In this document: positions 8,185 to 17,718 of the stretch, in pieces | Numbering within the stretch: position 1 is the first letter of the stretch | Layout of the letters: each line of letters starts with the position of its first letter | NCBI RefSeq assembly: GCF_900113035.1 | Contig: NZ_FONX01000021.1 | Location: 1 to 64,000 of the forward strand | DNA: 64,000 bases | Direction: 5' to 3' | Source: Paracidovorax wautersii | GTDB taxonomy: Bacteria > Pseudomonadota > Gammaproteobacteria > Burkholderiales > Burkholderiaceae_C | Made by a program: the position numbers and the translations under genes | The notes under the pieces: generated by a model | What the model saw: only the letters and a program-made list of their open reading frames with translations | The model's database searches: none | What the model was told of the DNA's origin: nothing

Positions 8185-9159
8185 ATGAAACGACTCCAGT
8201 TCATGTCCGTGCGCGTGCTGCAGGGCCTCCTGGCCCTGCTGGTGATCGCCACCGCCAATTTCCTGCTGGTGCGGGCCGCACCCGGCGACCCGGTGTCCAT
8301 CATGGCCGGCGAGGCCGGCGCGTCCGACCCGCAGTTCGTGGCCCAGCTGCGCGCGCAGTTCGGCCTGGACCAGCCGATGCTCGTGCAACTGGTCAGCTAC
8401 CTGCGCCATGTGGTCAAGCTCGACCTGGGCTACTCCTACCGCCAGCAACAACCCGTGGCCGACCTCATCCTGGAGCGTCTGCCCGCCACGCTGCTGCTCA
8501 CGGGCACGGCCTTCGGACTGTCGCTGCTGTTCGGCATCGTGCTGGGCGCGCTGGCCAGCCGCCACGCCGGCAAATGGCAGGACAGCCTGGTCACCGTGGT
8601 GGCCCTGGTCTTCTACGCCACGCCGCTGTACTGGCTCGCGATGATGGCCGTGCTGCTATTCACCGTGCATTTCGACCTGCTGCCGGCCTTCGGCTTCTTC
8701 ACCGTGGGCGCCGATCTCACCGGCATCGACAAGGCGCTGGACATCGGAAAGCACCTGGTGCTGCCCGCGCTCACGCTGGCGCTGTTCTACATGGCGGTCT
8801 ACGCCCGCATGACGCGCGCCTCGATGCTGGAGGTGGCGCAGATGGATTTCGTCAAGACCGCACGCGCCAAGGGCGTCACTCCCGGCCGCATTCAGCGCCG
8901 ACACATCCTGCGCAACGCGCTGCTGCCCGTGGTCACGCTAGCGGGCATCCAGGCCGGCGGAATGATCGGCGGCGCCGTGCTGACCGAGACCGTGTTCGCG
9001 TGGCCGGGCATCGGCCGGCTCATGTTCGACGCCCTGCTGCAGCGCGACTACAACCTGCTGCTGGGCTGCTTCCTGTTCACTGCGGCCATGGCCGTGCTGT
9101 TCAACCTGATCACCGACTTCGTCTACACGCTGACCGATCCCCGGATCGAACTCGGCTGA
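8185..9159 (+). CDS. ABC transporter permease, DppB/OppB-like
   Basis: Inner-membrane permease of 324 residues with the typical DppB topology: a first membrane helix at residues 10-30, a periplasmic segment beginning RAAPGDPVSIMAGEAGAS, then about five more helices. The cytoplasmic EAA loop is visible near residues 220-245 (MDFVKTARAKGVTPGRI). It follows the binding-protein gene by 87 bp with no terminator visible and precedes the second permease by 13 bp. It would form the import channel together with the DppC-like protein. Confidence 0.9.
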   Translation: MKRLQFMSVRVLQGLLALLVIATANFLLVRAAPGDPVSIMAGEAGASDPQFVAQLRAQFGLDQPMLVQLVSYLRHVVKLDLGYSYRQQQPVADLILERLPATLLLTGTAFGLSLLFGIVLGALASRHAGKWQDSLVTVVALVFYATPLYWLAMMAVLLFTVHFDLLPAFGFFTVGADLTGIDKALDIGKHLVLPALTLALFYMAVYARMTRASMLEVAQMDFVKTARAKGVTPGRIQRRHILRNALLPVVTLAGIQAGGMIGGAVLTETVFAWPGIGRLMFDALLQRDYNLLLGCFLFTAAMAVLFNLITDFVYTLTDPRIELG

Positions 9160-9172
9160 GGAGCAACGCACT

Positions 9173-10015
9173 ATGAAAAGCAGCTTCTGGCGGCGCTTCT
9201 GCCGCAACAAGGGCGCCGTCTTCGGACTCATCGTGCTGATGCTGGTCGGCCTGTTCACCGCGCTGGGCCCCCTGATCGTGCACAACACCGCGTGGGACAT
9301 GGTCGGCATGCCGTTCGCCCATCCAGGCGCCGAGCCCGGACTGCCCCTGGGCACCGACACCATGGGCCGCGACATCTTCGCGGGCATCGTCGCCGGCGCC
9401 CGCGTGTCGCTGCTGATCGGCGTGGTATCCACTGTGGTCTCGCTGCTGATCGGCGTGTCGATCGGCGCCATCGCGGGCTACTTCGGCGGCTGGGTCGACG
9501 CCACGCTGATGCGCTTCACCGAGCTGTTCCAAGCCGTGCCGAGCTTCGCGCTGGCCATCGTGCTGGTAGCCATCTTCGAGCCCTCGGTGGGCTCCATCGT
9601 GTCGGCGATCGCGGTCGTCTCCTGGCCCCCGGTGGCTCGGCTGGTACGCAGCGAGTTCCTCACGCTGCGCCAGCGTGACTTCGTCGCCGCGGCCCAGCTC
9701 GCGGGACAGTCCACGCCGCGCATCATCCTCACGCAGATCCTGCCGAACGCGGCTTCGCCCATCGTGGTCATGGCCTCGCTCATGGTGGCCACGGCCATCC
9801 TGCTCGAATCGTCCCTGAGCTTCCTCGGCCTGGGCGACCCGAACCAGATGAGCTGGGGCTACATGGTGGGCTCCGCTCGCACGGTACTGCGCCAGGCCTG
9901 GTGGATGGCCGTGTTCCCGGGCATGGCCATCCTGCTCACGGTGCTGGCCCTGAACCTGGTGGGCGAGGGATTGAACGACGGACTGAATGCGCGCGCCGAC
10001 GGGAGAGGCAAATAA
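9173..10015 (+). CDS. ABC transporter permease, DppC/OppC-like
   Basis: Second membrane subunit of the importer, 280 residues. It has the N-terminal helix at about 18-40, then LPLGTDTMGRDIFAGIVAGA, the diagnostic DppC stretch, near residue 60. The EAA loop appears as RQRDFVAAAQLAGQSTPRI near residue 165, followed by SLSFLGLGDPNQMSWG, also characteristic. It ends 2 bases before the ATPase start codon. Nothing looks truncated. Confidence 0.9.
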   Translation: MKSSFWRRFCRNKGAVFGLIVLMLVGLFTALGPLIVHNTAWDMVGMPFAHPGAEPGLPLGTDTMGRDIFAGIVAGARVSLLIGVVSTVVSLLIGVSIGAIAGYFGGWVDATLMRFTELFQAVPSFALAIVLVAIFEPSVGSIVSAIAVVSWPPVARLVRSEFLTLRQRDFVAAAQLAGQSTPRIILTQILPNAASPIVVMASLMVATAILLESSLSFLGLGDPNQMSWGYMVGSARTVLRQAWWMAVFPGMAILLTVLALNLVGEGLNDGLNARADGRGK

Positions 10016-10017
10016 AA

Positions 10018-11655
10018 ATGGAAGCGATCCAAACGCCGGTGCTGGACATCCAGGACCTGGACATCCGCCTGCCCCAGGGCGCTGACCGTCGGCTCGCCGT
10101 GCAGGGCGCCTCGCTGCAGTTGCTGCCGAGCCAGACGCTCTGCGTCGTCGGCGAGTCCGGCTCGGGCAAATCCATGATCGCCAACGCCATCATGGGCCTG
10201 TTGCCCAGGCCGCATGTGGAACCCGTGGCGGGCCGCATCCTGTTCGATGGACACGACCTGCTGCAACTGAACGAAGCCCAGCTGCGTACGCTGCGCGGCC
10301 GGCGCATGGGCATGGTATTCCAGGAACCCATGACGGCACTGAACCCGGTCATGCGAATCGGCGACCAGATCGCCGAGGTGTTCGACGCGCACGTGAGCCT
10401 GCCGAAGGCCGAGAAGCGCCAGCGCATCCTCGCCGCCCTGAAAGACGTGGGCCTGCCCGAGCCCGAGGTGCTGATCGACAGCTACCCCTTCCGCCTCTCG
10501 GGCGGCCAGCGCCAGCGCGTGATGATCGCCTGTGCGCTGGTGCTGGAGCCGGCCCTCCTGATCTGCGACGAACCCACCACCGCGCTGGACGTGACCACGC
10601 AGGCGCAGATCCTGAAGCTCATCCGCGAACTCCAGCAACGCAAGGGCACGGCCGTGCTGTTCATCACGCACGACTTCGGCGTGGTCTCCGAGATCGCCGA
10701 CCAGGTGGTCGTCATGCAGACCGGGCAAGTCGTCGAGGCCGGCGTTGCCGCCACCGTGCTGGCTCATCCCCAGCACGCCTACACGCGCAAGCTGATTGCT
10801 GCCATCCCCGACGGCCGGGTGCGCCAGCCGTCTGGGGAGCGTGACATCACCCACGTGCTGCAGGTGCAGGATCTGCGCAAGACCTACGTCACGGGCGGCG
10901 GCCTGTTCAAGAAGGGCCGGCGCGTGGAGGCCGCCAAGGGCCTGTCGTTCGACCTGCGCCGCGGCGAGACACTGGGCCTGGTGGGCGAATCCGGCTCGGG
11001 CAAGTCCACCGTGGGCCGTTGCATCGTGGGACTGGCGCCGTTCGACAGCGGGCGCATCCTGTTCCGGGGCCGCACTCTGCAGCCGGGCGCACAGTTCCGC
11101 CAGCAGACGCAAGGCAAGATCCAGATGGTGTTCCAAGACCCCTACGCCTCGCTGAACCCGCGCCACCGCATCGGCTCAGCCATCGCCCAGGGGCCCATCG
11201 CACAAGGCCTCGCTCCGGACAAGGCCATGGCCCGTGCCATGGAACTTCTGGAGCTGGTGGGCCTCAAGGCCGACGCGGCCGAACGCTTCCCGCACGAATT
11301 CTCGGGAGGCCAGCGCCAGCGCATCGGCATCGCCCGCGCACTGGCCATGGAGCCCGAGCTGCTGGTAGCCGACGAGCCCGTATCGGCGCTCGACGTATCG
11401 GTGCAGGCCCAGGTGCTCAAGCTGTTCGCCGAAGTGCGCGAGCGCTTCCAGCTGGCCATGGTCTTCATCACGCACGATCTGCGCGTGGCCGGTGGGATGT
11501 GCGACCACATCGCCGTGATGCAGCGCGGCGAGATCGTGGAATACGGCGAAACGGCTAGGGTGCTGGCAGACCCGCAGCACCCCTACACGCGCACGCTGAT
11601 CGACGCCCAGCCCCGGTTGTCGGCCGCGGCGCAGGGAGCCCGGGCATGCGCCTGA
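10018..11655 (+). CDS. Double-domain dipeptide/opine-type ABC ATPase (DppD-DppF fusion)
   Basis: Single 545-residue protein carrying two complete ABC domains, so it replaces the usual separate DppD and DppF. Domain 1 has Walker A GESGSGKS near residues 45-52, signature LSGGQRQRV near 160 and Walker B ICDEPTTALD near 182. Domain 2 starts near residue 280 and repeats these motifs (GESGSGKST, FSGGQRQRIGIARALA, VADEPVSALDVS). Both H-loops (FITHD) are present, so both sites look active. The start at 10018 follows a GAGAGG ribosome site. Its end overlaps the next gene by 10 bp. This layout is common for glutathione- or opine-type importers (GsiA-like). Confidence 0.92.
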   Translation: MEAIQTPVLDIQDLDIRLPQGADRRLAVQGASLQLLPSQTLCVVGESGSGKSMIANAIMGLLPRPHVEPVAGRILFDGHDLLQLNEAQLRTLRGRRMGMVFQEPMTALNPVMRIGDQIAEVFDAHVSLPKAEKRQRILAALKDVGLPEPEVLIDSYPFRLSGGQRQRVMIACALVLEPALLICDEPTTALDVTTQAQILKLIRELQQRKGTAVLFITHDFGVVSEIADQVVVMQTGQVVEAGVAATVLAHPQHAYTRKLIAAIPDGRVRQPSGERDITHVLQVQDLRKTYVTGGGLFKKGRRVEAAKGLSFDLRRGETLGLVGESGSGKSTVGRCIVGLAPFDSGRILFRGRTLQPGAQFRQQTQGKIQMVFQDPYASLNPRHRIGSAIAQGPIAQGLAPDKAMARAMELLELVGLKADAAERFPHEFSGGQRQRIGIARALAMEPELLVADEPVSALDVSVQAQVLKLFAEVRERFQLAMVFITHDLRVAGGMCDHIAVMQRGEIVEYGETARVLADPQHPYTRTLIDAQPRLSAAAQGARACA

Positions 11656-12560
11656 ACATCGCCCTGGTCTCCGACCAGATACCCATGGACTACCTGCGCC
11701 CGGCCTTCGCGGCGCGCTTCCCGGAGGCGGCGCTGCACCGCTTCGACACCGAGGTGCAGGCGCACGGCGCGCTCTCCGATATCGACGTCGCGGTCTGCTG
11801 GTCGCCGCCCCCCGGCCTGCTGGCCCGCATGCCGAAGCTGCGGCTGATCCAGTCCGTGGGCGCGGGCACCGACCACATCACGCGCGACGCCACGCTGCCC
11901 GGCGTGCCCATCCGCCGCATCGTCGATACCGAGATGGCCGCGGGCATGAATGCCTACGTGGCCTGGGCCGTGGTGCACGGCCAGCGCCACATGGCCGGCT
12001 ACATCGCGAACCAGCGCAGCGCCGCCTGGCAGGAGGCGCCGGTGATACCACCGGGCCGCCACCGCGTGGGCATCGCCGGGCTGGGCGTGCTGGGCCAGTC
12101 GGCGGCGCGCGCGCTCGCAGCCATCGGCTACCCGGTGCGCGGCTGGAGCCGCAGCCCCAAGAGCGCCCTGCCCGACGGCGTGCAGGCCTTCCATGGTGAC
12201 GGAGGGCGCGCCGAGTTCCTGGCGGGCTGCGACACCCTGGTCTGCCTGCTGCCGCTGAACGAAGACACGCAGGGCATCCTGAACGCCGAGCTGTTCGCGC
12301 AACTGCCCTACGGCGCGCACCTCGTCAACGCGGGCCGCGGCGCGCAGCTGGTCCAGGACGACCTGCTCGCGGCGCTGGAGAGCGGCCGGATCGCCTCGGC
12401 CGTGCTTGATGCCTTCGTGCAGGAGCCCCTGCCCGCCTCGCACCCGTTCTGGCACCACCCGCGCATCACCGTCACCCCGCACATCGCCACGCGTACCGGC
12501 CCCGAGACCATCGCGCGGCTGACCGGAAACCACCTCGCTCAGCTTTCCGTGATGGCCTGA
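11646..12560 (+). CDS. D-isomer-specific 2-hydroxyacid dehydrogenase, GhrA-like
   Basis: NAD(P)-dependent dehydrogenase that interconverts 2-keto acids such as glyoxylate or hydroxypyruvate with D-2-hydroxy acids. The 304-residue protein has the nucleotide-binding fingerprint GIAGLGVLGQSAARAL near residue 140. The catalytic arginine sits in NAGRGAQL (about 223) and the general-base histidine in VTPHIA (about 279); the acidic relay residue is probably the E in FVQEPLP. It is translationally coupled to the ATPase by an overlap. In this operon it may reduce or oxidise the small carbon fragment left after deamination or aldol cleavage, which is inference. Confidence 0.88.
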   Translation: MRLNIALVSDQIPMDYLRPAFAARFPEAALHRFDTEVQAHGALSDIDVAVCWSPPPGLLARMPKLRLIQSVGAGTDHITRDATLPGVPIRRIVDTEMAAGMNAYVAWAVVHGQRHMAGYIANQRSAAWQEAPVIPPGRHRVGIAGLGVLGQSAARALAAIGYPVRGWSRSPKSALPDGVQAFHGDGGRAEFLAGCDTLVCLLPLNEDTQGILNAELFAQLPYGAHLVNAGRGAQLVQDDLLAALESGRIASAVLDAFVQEPLPASHPFWHHPRITVTPHIATRTGPETIARLTGNHLAQLSVMA

Positions 12561-12590
12561 GCGCCGCCCGACCGAACCACGAGGAGCCCC

Positions 12591-13976
12591 ATGGCCAACG
12601 ACACGATGAACACCGGCGCCAAAGACGTCGCCACCCACCTGCACTCCTACACCAATCTGGCCGCGCTGCCGCAGACGTCGCCGCTCGTGATAGTGGGCGG
12701 CGACGGCATCCACGTCGTCGACGACCAGGGCAAGCGCTATGTGGAGGCTATGTCCGGCCTGTGGTGCGCCTCGCTGGGCTTTTCCAACCGGCGCCTGGCC
12801 GCAGCCGGCGCCAAGGCGCTGACCACCCTGCCCTACTACCACACGTTCAACCAGCGCACCAACGTGGCAGTGGCCGACCTGGCCGAGAAGCTGCTGGTGC
12901 TGGCGCCCGTGCCGATGGCGCGCGTGTTCTTCGCCAATTCGGGCTCGGAGGCCAACGACAGCGCGGTCAAGATGGTCTGGTACTACCACAACGCCATCGG
13001 CAAGCCGGCTAAGAAGAAGATCATTGCGCGGCGCAATGCCTACCACGGCGTCACCGTGGCCGCGGCCAGCCTGGGCGGACTGGACGGCAACCACCGCGAC
13101 TTCGACCTGCCCATCCGGACGGCCCCGGAGGCGCGCTTCCTGCACGTGGACTGCCCGCACCACTACCGCTACGCGCAAGACGGTGAGAGCGAGCAGGACT
13201 TCTCTACGCGCCTGGCGCGACAGCTCGAGGAGCGCATCATGGCCGAAGGCCCCGACACCGTCGCTGCCTTCATCGCGGAGCCGGTAATGGGCGCAGGCGG
13301 CGTGCTGGTGCCGCCGGCCGGCTACTTCGAGAAGGTGCAGGCCGTGCTGCGCAAGTACGACGTGCTGCTGATCGCCGACGAGGTGATCTGCGGCTTCGGC
13401 CGCACCGGCAACATGTTCGGCTCCACCACCTTCGGGCTGCAGCCCGACATCCTGTGCTGCGCCAAGGCGCTGTCGTCGGGCTACGTGCCGATCTCCGCCG
13501 TCATGGTCAACGACAGGGTGCACGCCGCCATCGCGGCGCACAGCGGCAAGCTGGGCAGCTTCGGCCACGGCTACACCTATTCGGGCCACCCCGTCGCCTG
13601 CGCCGTGGCGCTGGAGACGCTGCAGGTTTACGAGGACGAGAACCTGCTCGACCATGTGCGAGCGCTGGCGCCGGCGTTCCAGGATGGCCTGCGCACCTTC
13701 GCCGGCCGGCCGTGGGTGGGGAACGTGCGCGGCGTGGGCCTGATCGGTGCCGTCGAGCTCATGGCCGACAAGGCCGCGCGCATGCCGTTCGCGGCCGAGC
13801 GCAAGGCCGGCTACCGCTTCGCCGCGCTGGCGCTCGAAGAGGGCCTGATCGTGCGCGCCATGGGCGACAGCATCGGCCTGTGCCCGCCGCTCATCATCAC
13901 GGCGGAAGAACTGGCGAACCTGTTCGCGCGCTTCACGCGCGCCATGGACCGCTTCGACGCCGAAATGGAAGGCTGA
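12591..13976 (+). CDS. Class III PLP-dependent aminotransferase (omega-aminotransferase type)
   Basis: PLP enzyme of 461 residues that would move an amino group from an omega-amino acid, polyamine or similar amine to pyruvate or 2-oxoglutarate. The PLP lysine is probably K292 in CCAKALSSGY, and the cofactor-binding aspartate lies in LLIADEVICGFGRTG near residue 265. The N-terminal MSGLWCASLGFSNRRLA and the FFANSGSEANDSAVKMVWYY block are typical of beta-alanine/putrescine:pyruvate transaminases. A GAGGAG site precedes the ATG. It is 4 bp upstream of the first deacetylase gene. Confidence 0.9.
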   Translation: MANDTMNTGAKDVATHLHSYTNLAALPQTSPLVIVGGDGIHVVDDQGKRYVEAMSGLWCASLGFSNRRLAAAGAKALTTLPYYHTFNQRTNVAVADLAEKLLVLAPVPMARVFFANSGSEANDSAVKMVWYYHNAIGKPAKKKIIARRNAYHGVTVAAASLGGLDGNHRDFDLPIRTAPEARFLHVDCPHHYRYAQDGESEQDFSTRLARQLEERIMAEGPDTVAAFIAEPVMGAGGVLVPPAGYFEKVQAVLRKYDVLLIADEVICGFGRTGNMFGSTTFGLQPDILCCAKALSSGYVPISAVMVNDRVHAAIAAHSGKLGSFGHGYTYSGHPVACAVALETLQVYEDENLLDHVRALAPAFQDGLRTFAGRPWVGNVRGVGLIGAVELMADKAARMPFAAERKAGYRFAALALEEGLIVRAMGDSIGLCPPLIITAEELANLFARFTRAMDRFDAEMEG

Positions 13977-13980
13977 CCCC

Positions 13981-15018
13981 ATGCAAGCGTTCTTCTCCGA
14001 CGACCAATTGCTGCACGACCCGCAGCAGTACATGCGCGTGGGCCGCATCTGCAAGCCCGCGGACCTGCCCACGCGCGCCGAGGCCCTCATGGGCGCGCTG
14101 GGCATGCGCGGCATCACCGTGGCCGCACCGCCCGAGGCCGGCCGCGATGCGCTGGGGCTGGTGCACTCCACCGACTACCTCGACTACCTGGAGACGGCGT
14201 TCGAGCGCTGGCAGCAGATCGAGTCGTTCGGCCTGCAACCGGGCATCGAGGTACTGCCCAACATGTCGCCGCACGGCCCGCGCGAAGGCACCTGCCCGTC
14301 GCCCGCCATGCTCGCGCAGACCGGCTGGTACGTGGGCGATCTGTCCTGCCCGATCGGCCCGCACACCTGGCGCTCGGTGCTGCGCTCGGCCCATGCCGCG
14401 CTCGCAGCGGCGGAGACGGTGCGCGAATCGGGCGGCGTGGCCTACGCGCTGTGCCGACCCTCGGGCCACCATGCCCAGCGCGCACGGGCGGCCGGCTTCT
14501 GCTACGTGAACAACAGCGCGATCGCCGCCGCCACGCTGCGCCAGACGCATGCGCGCGTGGCCGTGCTGGACATCGACGCGCACCACGGCGACGGCACGCA
14601 GCAGATCTTCTACGGGCGCGGCGACGTGCTCACCATCTCCACGCACGCCGATCCCGCCAACTACTACCCCTGGTACACGGGCTACGCGCACGAGCGCGGC
14701 ACGGGCGAGGGCGAAGGCTGCAACCTGAACCTGCCGCTCGCGCACGGCAGCGGCAACGCCGAATTCGCGCAGGCGCTGGACCAGGCCGTGGCCGCCATCG
14801 AGCGCTTCCAGCCCCAGGCACTCGTGATGCCGCTGGGCTTCGACACCTACAAGGACGACCCGATCAGCGTGCTGAAGTTCGACATGGAGGCCTTCCGTCT
14901 GGCAGGCGCACGCGTGCGCGCGCTGGGCCTGCCCACCGTGGTCGTGCAGGAAGGCGGCTACATGGTCGGCGCCATTGGCGCGGCGCTCGATGCCTTCCTC
15001 GAAGGGCTCCAGCCATGA
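13981..15018 (+). CDS. Histone deacetylase superfamily amidohydrolase (acetylpolyamine amidohydrolase-like), first copy
   Basis: Zinc-dependent amidohydrolase expected to remove an acetyl (or other acyl) group from an amine such as an acetylpolyamine. The 345-residue protein carries the family motifs CRPSGHHAQRA near residue 160 (catalytic histidine pair), VLDIDAHHGDGTQQIFY near 195-211 (zinc ligands D and H), THADP near 221 and the second zinc aspartate in GFDTYKDDP near 283. The C-terminal VVQEGGYMV is the conserved glycine-tyrosine segment. A paralogue lies at 16690. It follows the aminotransferase at once, so deacetylation and transamination of the imported compound are probably sequential. 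Confidence 0.9.
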   Translation: MQAFFSDDQLLHDPQQYMRVGRICKPADLPTRAEALMGALGMRGITVAAPPEAGRDALGLVHSTDYLDYLETAFERWQQIESFGLQPGIEVLPNMSPHGPREGTCPSPAMLAQTGWYVGDLSCPIGPHTWRSVLRSAHAALAAAETVRESGGVAYALCRPSGHHAQRARAAGFCYVNNSAIAAATLRQTHARVAVLDIDAHHGDGTQQIFYGRGDVLTISTHADPANYYPWYTGYAHERGTGEGEGCNLNLPLAHGSGNAEFAQALDQAVAAIERFQPQALVMPLGFDTYKDDPISVLKFDMEAFRLAGARVRALGLPTVVVQEGGYMVGAIGAALDAFLEGLQP

Positions 15019-15031
15019 CGCCCGCTGCCGC

Positions 15032-15931
15032 ATGAGTGCGCTCCCTGTGACCGCCCCCGCATCCGGCGTGCGCGGCGGGGGCACGGCCGCAGGCGTCGCG
15101 CTCTTCCTGTGCGCGCTGGTGCTGTTCGCGGCCTACGATGCGTTCGCCAAGCACATGGTGACGCACTACCCGCCGGCGGTCGTGAATCTGGGTCGGTACA
15201 GCGCCATCGCCGTGCTGGCCTTCGTGCTGCTGCTGCGCCATGGCGACCTGCGCCTGTGGCGCCAGCCGCACCAGAGGCTGCTCGCCGCGCGCAGCGTGGC
15301 GCTGGCCGTCGTGGCCACCTGCTTCATGGCGGCACTGGTCACCATGCCGCTGGCCGAGGCCACGGCGATCTATTTCACGGCGCCGCTGATCATGGTGGCG
15401 CTGTCGCCCTGGCTGCTCGGCGAACGTGTCGGCCGCACCCAATGGACGGCGGTGCTGATCGGCTTCGCGGGCATGCTCTGCATCGTGCGCCCGGGCGGCA
15501 GCCTGCCGCTGGCCGGCACCCTGTTGATGGCCATCTCTGCCGCCTGCTATGCCGTCTTCCAGCTGCTCACGCGCAAGCTCTCGGGTCTGGTGCCCGCGCC
15601 CGTGCAGTTCGCGCACGCAGCGCTGGCCTGCCTGCTGATCAGCAACCTGCCGATGCTCTTCGCGGCGCACACCGCGCTGCCGCCCTGGCCCGAGATGGCC
15701 GTGCTGGCCGCCGGCGGGGCGATCAGCGGCAGCGCCCAGCTGCTGCTGCTGGCCGCCTTCCGCCGCGTGGGTGCGGCCACGCTGGCGCCGCTGAACTACG
15801 TGCAGTTGCTGCTGGCCGTGCTGATCAGCACGCTCTGGTTCGAACGACCGCCGGACGCGCCGGCGCTACTGGGCATGCTGCTCATCGCCATCGCCGGCGT
15901 GTCCCTCACCCGTGCGCGCCGTCCGGCATGA
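15032..15931 (+). CDS. EamA/RhaT family (DMT superfamily) membrane transporter
   Basis: Ten-helix drug/metabolite transporter of 299 residues; members export amino acids and other metabolites. Two similar halves are visible, each ending in a helix followed by a short polar loop (SPWLLGERVGRTQWTAVLIG at about 128-147; LWFERPPDAPALLGMLLIAI near the end). The start ATG at 15032 is chosen because the hydrophobic domain begins soon after. It may export a toxic amine or amino-acid intermediate, or secrete excess product, but the sequence does not show direction or substrate. Confidence 0.85.
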   Translation: MSALPVTAPASGVRGGGTAAGVALFLCALVLFAAYDAFAKHMVTHYPPAVVNLGRYSAIAVLAFVLLLRHGDLRLWRQPHQRLLAARSVALAVVATCFMAALVTMPLAEATAIYFTAPLIMVALSPWLLGERVGRTQWTAVLIGFAGMLCIVRPGGSLPLAGTLLMAISAACYAVFQLLTRKLSGLVPAPVQFAHAALACLLISNLPMLFAAHTALPPWPEMAVLAAGGAISGSAQLLLLAAFRRVGAATLAPLNYVQLLLAVLISTLWFERPPDAPALLGMLLIAIAGVSLTRARRPA

Positions 15932-15962
15932 TTCCGGGCAGACGCAAGACAGGAAACACCCC

Positions 15963-16655
15963 ATGAGCACGATCACCAGCAATCCCGCCGTGCCGGCGCC
16001 CGCCTTCTCCTCGATCCAGGTGCCCGACCTGGTCGGAGTGGTCGAGGCCCAGTTGCAGGACGCGATCCTTTCGGGCCGCATCGCACCCGGCGAACGCATC
16101 GTCGAGGCCGAACTCGCACGTCAGATGGGCGTGAGCCGCGCCCCCGTGCGCGAGGCGGCGCGCCGACTCGAAAGCCTGGGCCTGCTGGTCTCGCGCCCGC
16201 GCCACGGCTTCGCGGTGCGCACCGTGTCGGCCAAGCAGGTGAGCGACCTGTACGACGTGCGCATCCAGCTCGAACTGCTGGGCGCCGCGCTGGCCTGCCA
16301 GCACGCTAGCGACGCCGACCTGGCTGCGCTCGATGCGCGCGTGGACGACATGGTCGCACGCGCCGAGACACTGCCCTCAGCCGAGCGCGTGGCGCTGGAC
16401 CTGGACTTCCATTTCACGATCAGCGCGCTGTCGGGCAACCACTACCTGCACCGGCTTTTCGACAACATGCAGACCGAGGTGCGCATGTTCCTCGCCCTAA
16501 GCGAAGGCAGCTACGGCGACCTGAAGCTGCTGGCCGAGTCACACCGGCCGATCGCCCACGCGCTGGCGCGGCGCGACGTGGAGGCCGTGCAGCACGCGCT
16601 GCGCTTCCATCTGGAAGATGCCAAGGCGCATGCCGCCGGACTGTTCAGAACCTGA
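15963..16655 (+). CDS. GntR family transcriptional regulator, FCD subfamily
   Basis: DNA-binding regulator of 230 residues. A winged helix-turn-helix occupies about residues 24-92 (RIAPGERIVEAELARQMGVS ... VREAARRLESLGLLVSRPRHGF). An all-helical FCD ligand domain follows, with a metal-binding pattern consistent with D at DLYDVRIQLE and H at DFHFTISALSGNHYL. FCD regulators usually respond to carboxylic acids. It is embedded in the operon and is the obvious local repressor; the TGTCGACA palindrome at 5605-5624 is its best candidate site. The start at 15963 is the first ATG that leaves the helix-turn-helix intact. Confidence 0.88.
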   Translation: MSTITSNPAVPAPAFSSIQVPDLVGVVEAQLQDAILSGRIAPGERIVEAELARQMGVSRAPVREAARRLESLGLLVSRPRHGFAVRTVSAKQVSDLYDVRIQLELLGAALACQHASDADLAALDARVDDMVARAETLPSAERVALDLDFHFTISALSGNHYLHRLFDNMQTEVRMFLALSEGSYGDLKLLAESHRPIAHALARRDVEAVQHALRFHLEDAKAHAAGLFRT

Positions 16656-16689
16656 AGAAATTCCTTTCCACCGCACACGAAGAACCTGC

Positions 16690-17718
16690 ATGAAAGTCAT
16701 CTATAGCGACCAGCACGTCGGCCACGATCCGCAGCAATTCATCGTGCGCGGCCGCATGAAGCGCAGCAACGAACAGCCCGAGCGCGGCACACTGCTGCTG
16801 GACGCCGCGCGCCGGCAGGGCCACGATATCCTCGCGCCCGAAGACTTCGGCCCTGGGCCCCGCGCGGCGATCCACACGCCGCACTACCTGCGTTTCCTGG
16901 AAACGGCGTGGGAACGCTGGCAACAGCTCGAAGGCGCTTCCGAAGAGGTGCTGCCCAACGTCCACCCCTTCCCGGGCCAGCCCTTCACCTATCCCGACAG
17001 CCTGGTCGGCCAGGCCGGCTACCACATGGGCGACATGGCGTGCTCCATCGGCCGCCACACCTGGCATGCGGCGACCTGGTCGGCCCACGTGGGCACGCAC
17101 GCGGCCCAGCTCGTTCTGGACGGCGAACGCGCAGCCTATGCGCTGTGCCGCCCACCGGGCCACCATGCCTATGCCGATCGCGCCAATGGCTTCACGTACC
17201 TCAACAACGCTGCCATCGCCGCCCAGCACCTGCGCCAAAGGCACGACCGTGTGGCCATCCTGGACATCGACGTGCACCATGGCAACGGCACGCAGGGCAT
17301 CTTCTGGCGCCGCAGGGACGTGCTCACCATCTCGCTGCATGCCGACCCGCACTTCTGCACGCCCTTCTTCACGGGCCATGCGCACGAGATAGGCGAAGGC
17401 GAAGGCCTGGGCTACAACCTGAACCTGCCGCTGGCGCGAGGCACGCGGGACGAGGGCTTCCTCGCGGCACTGGCCACGGCCACCGCCACGGTGCGCGCCT
17501 ATGCGCCCGGCGCACTCGTCGTGGCGCTGGGCCTGGACGCGCACGAACACGACCCATACCAGATGCTGGCCGTCAGCACGCCAGGCTTCGGCCGCATCCT
17601 CGGCGAGATCGCACGGTTGGGGCTACCCACCGTGCTCGTGCAGGAAGGCGGCTACCTGTCCGAAGACTTGGGCCTCAACCTCGCGAGTGCGCTGGGCGGC
17701 TTCGAGGGGGCGGCATGA
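16690..17718 (+). CDS. Histone deacetylase superfamily amidohydrolase (acetylpolyamine amidohydrolase-like), second copy
   Basis: Paralogue of the deacetylase at 13981, 342 residues. It retains CRPPGHHAYAD near residue 155, AILDIDVHHGNGTQGIFW near 189-206 and LHADPHFCTPFF near 217; the third zinc aspartate is in GLDAHEHDP near 280. The active-site neighbourhood differs from the first copy (DVHHGNGT versus DAHHGDGT; LHADP versus THADP), which suggests a different acyl-amine substrate rather than simple redundancy. It overlaps the kinase gene by 4 bp (ATGA), so the two proteins are translationally coupled. Confidence 0.9.
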   Translation: MKVIYSDQHVGHDPQQFIVRGRMKRSNEQPERGTLLLDAARRQGHDILAPEDFGPGPRAAIHTPHYLRFLETAWERWQQLEGASEEVLPNVHPFPGQPFTYPDSLVGQAGYHMGDMACSIGRHTWHAATWSAHVGTHAAQLVLDGERAAYALCRPPGHHAYADRANGFTYLNNAAIAAQHLRQRHDRVAILDIDVHHGNGTQGIFWRRRDVLTISLHADPHFCTPFFTGHAHEIGEGEGLGYNLNLPLARGTRDEGFLAALATATATVRAYAPGALVVALGLDAHEHDPYQMLAVSTPGFGRILGEIARLGLPTVLVQEGGYLSEDLGLNLASALGGFEGAA

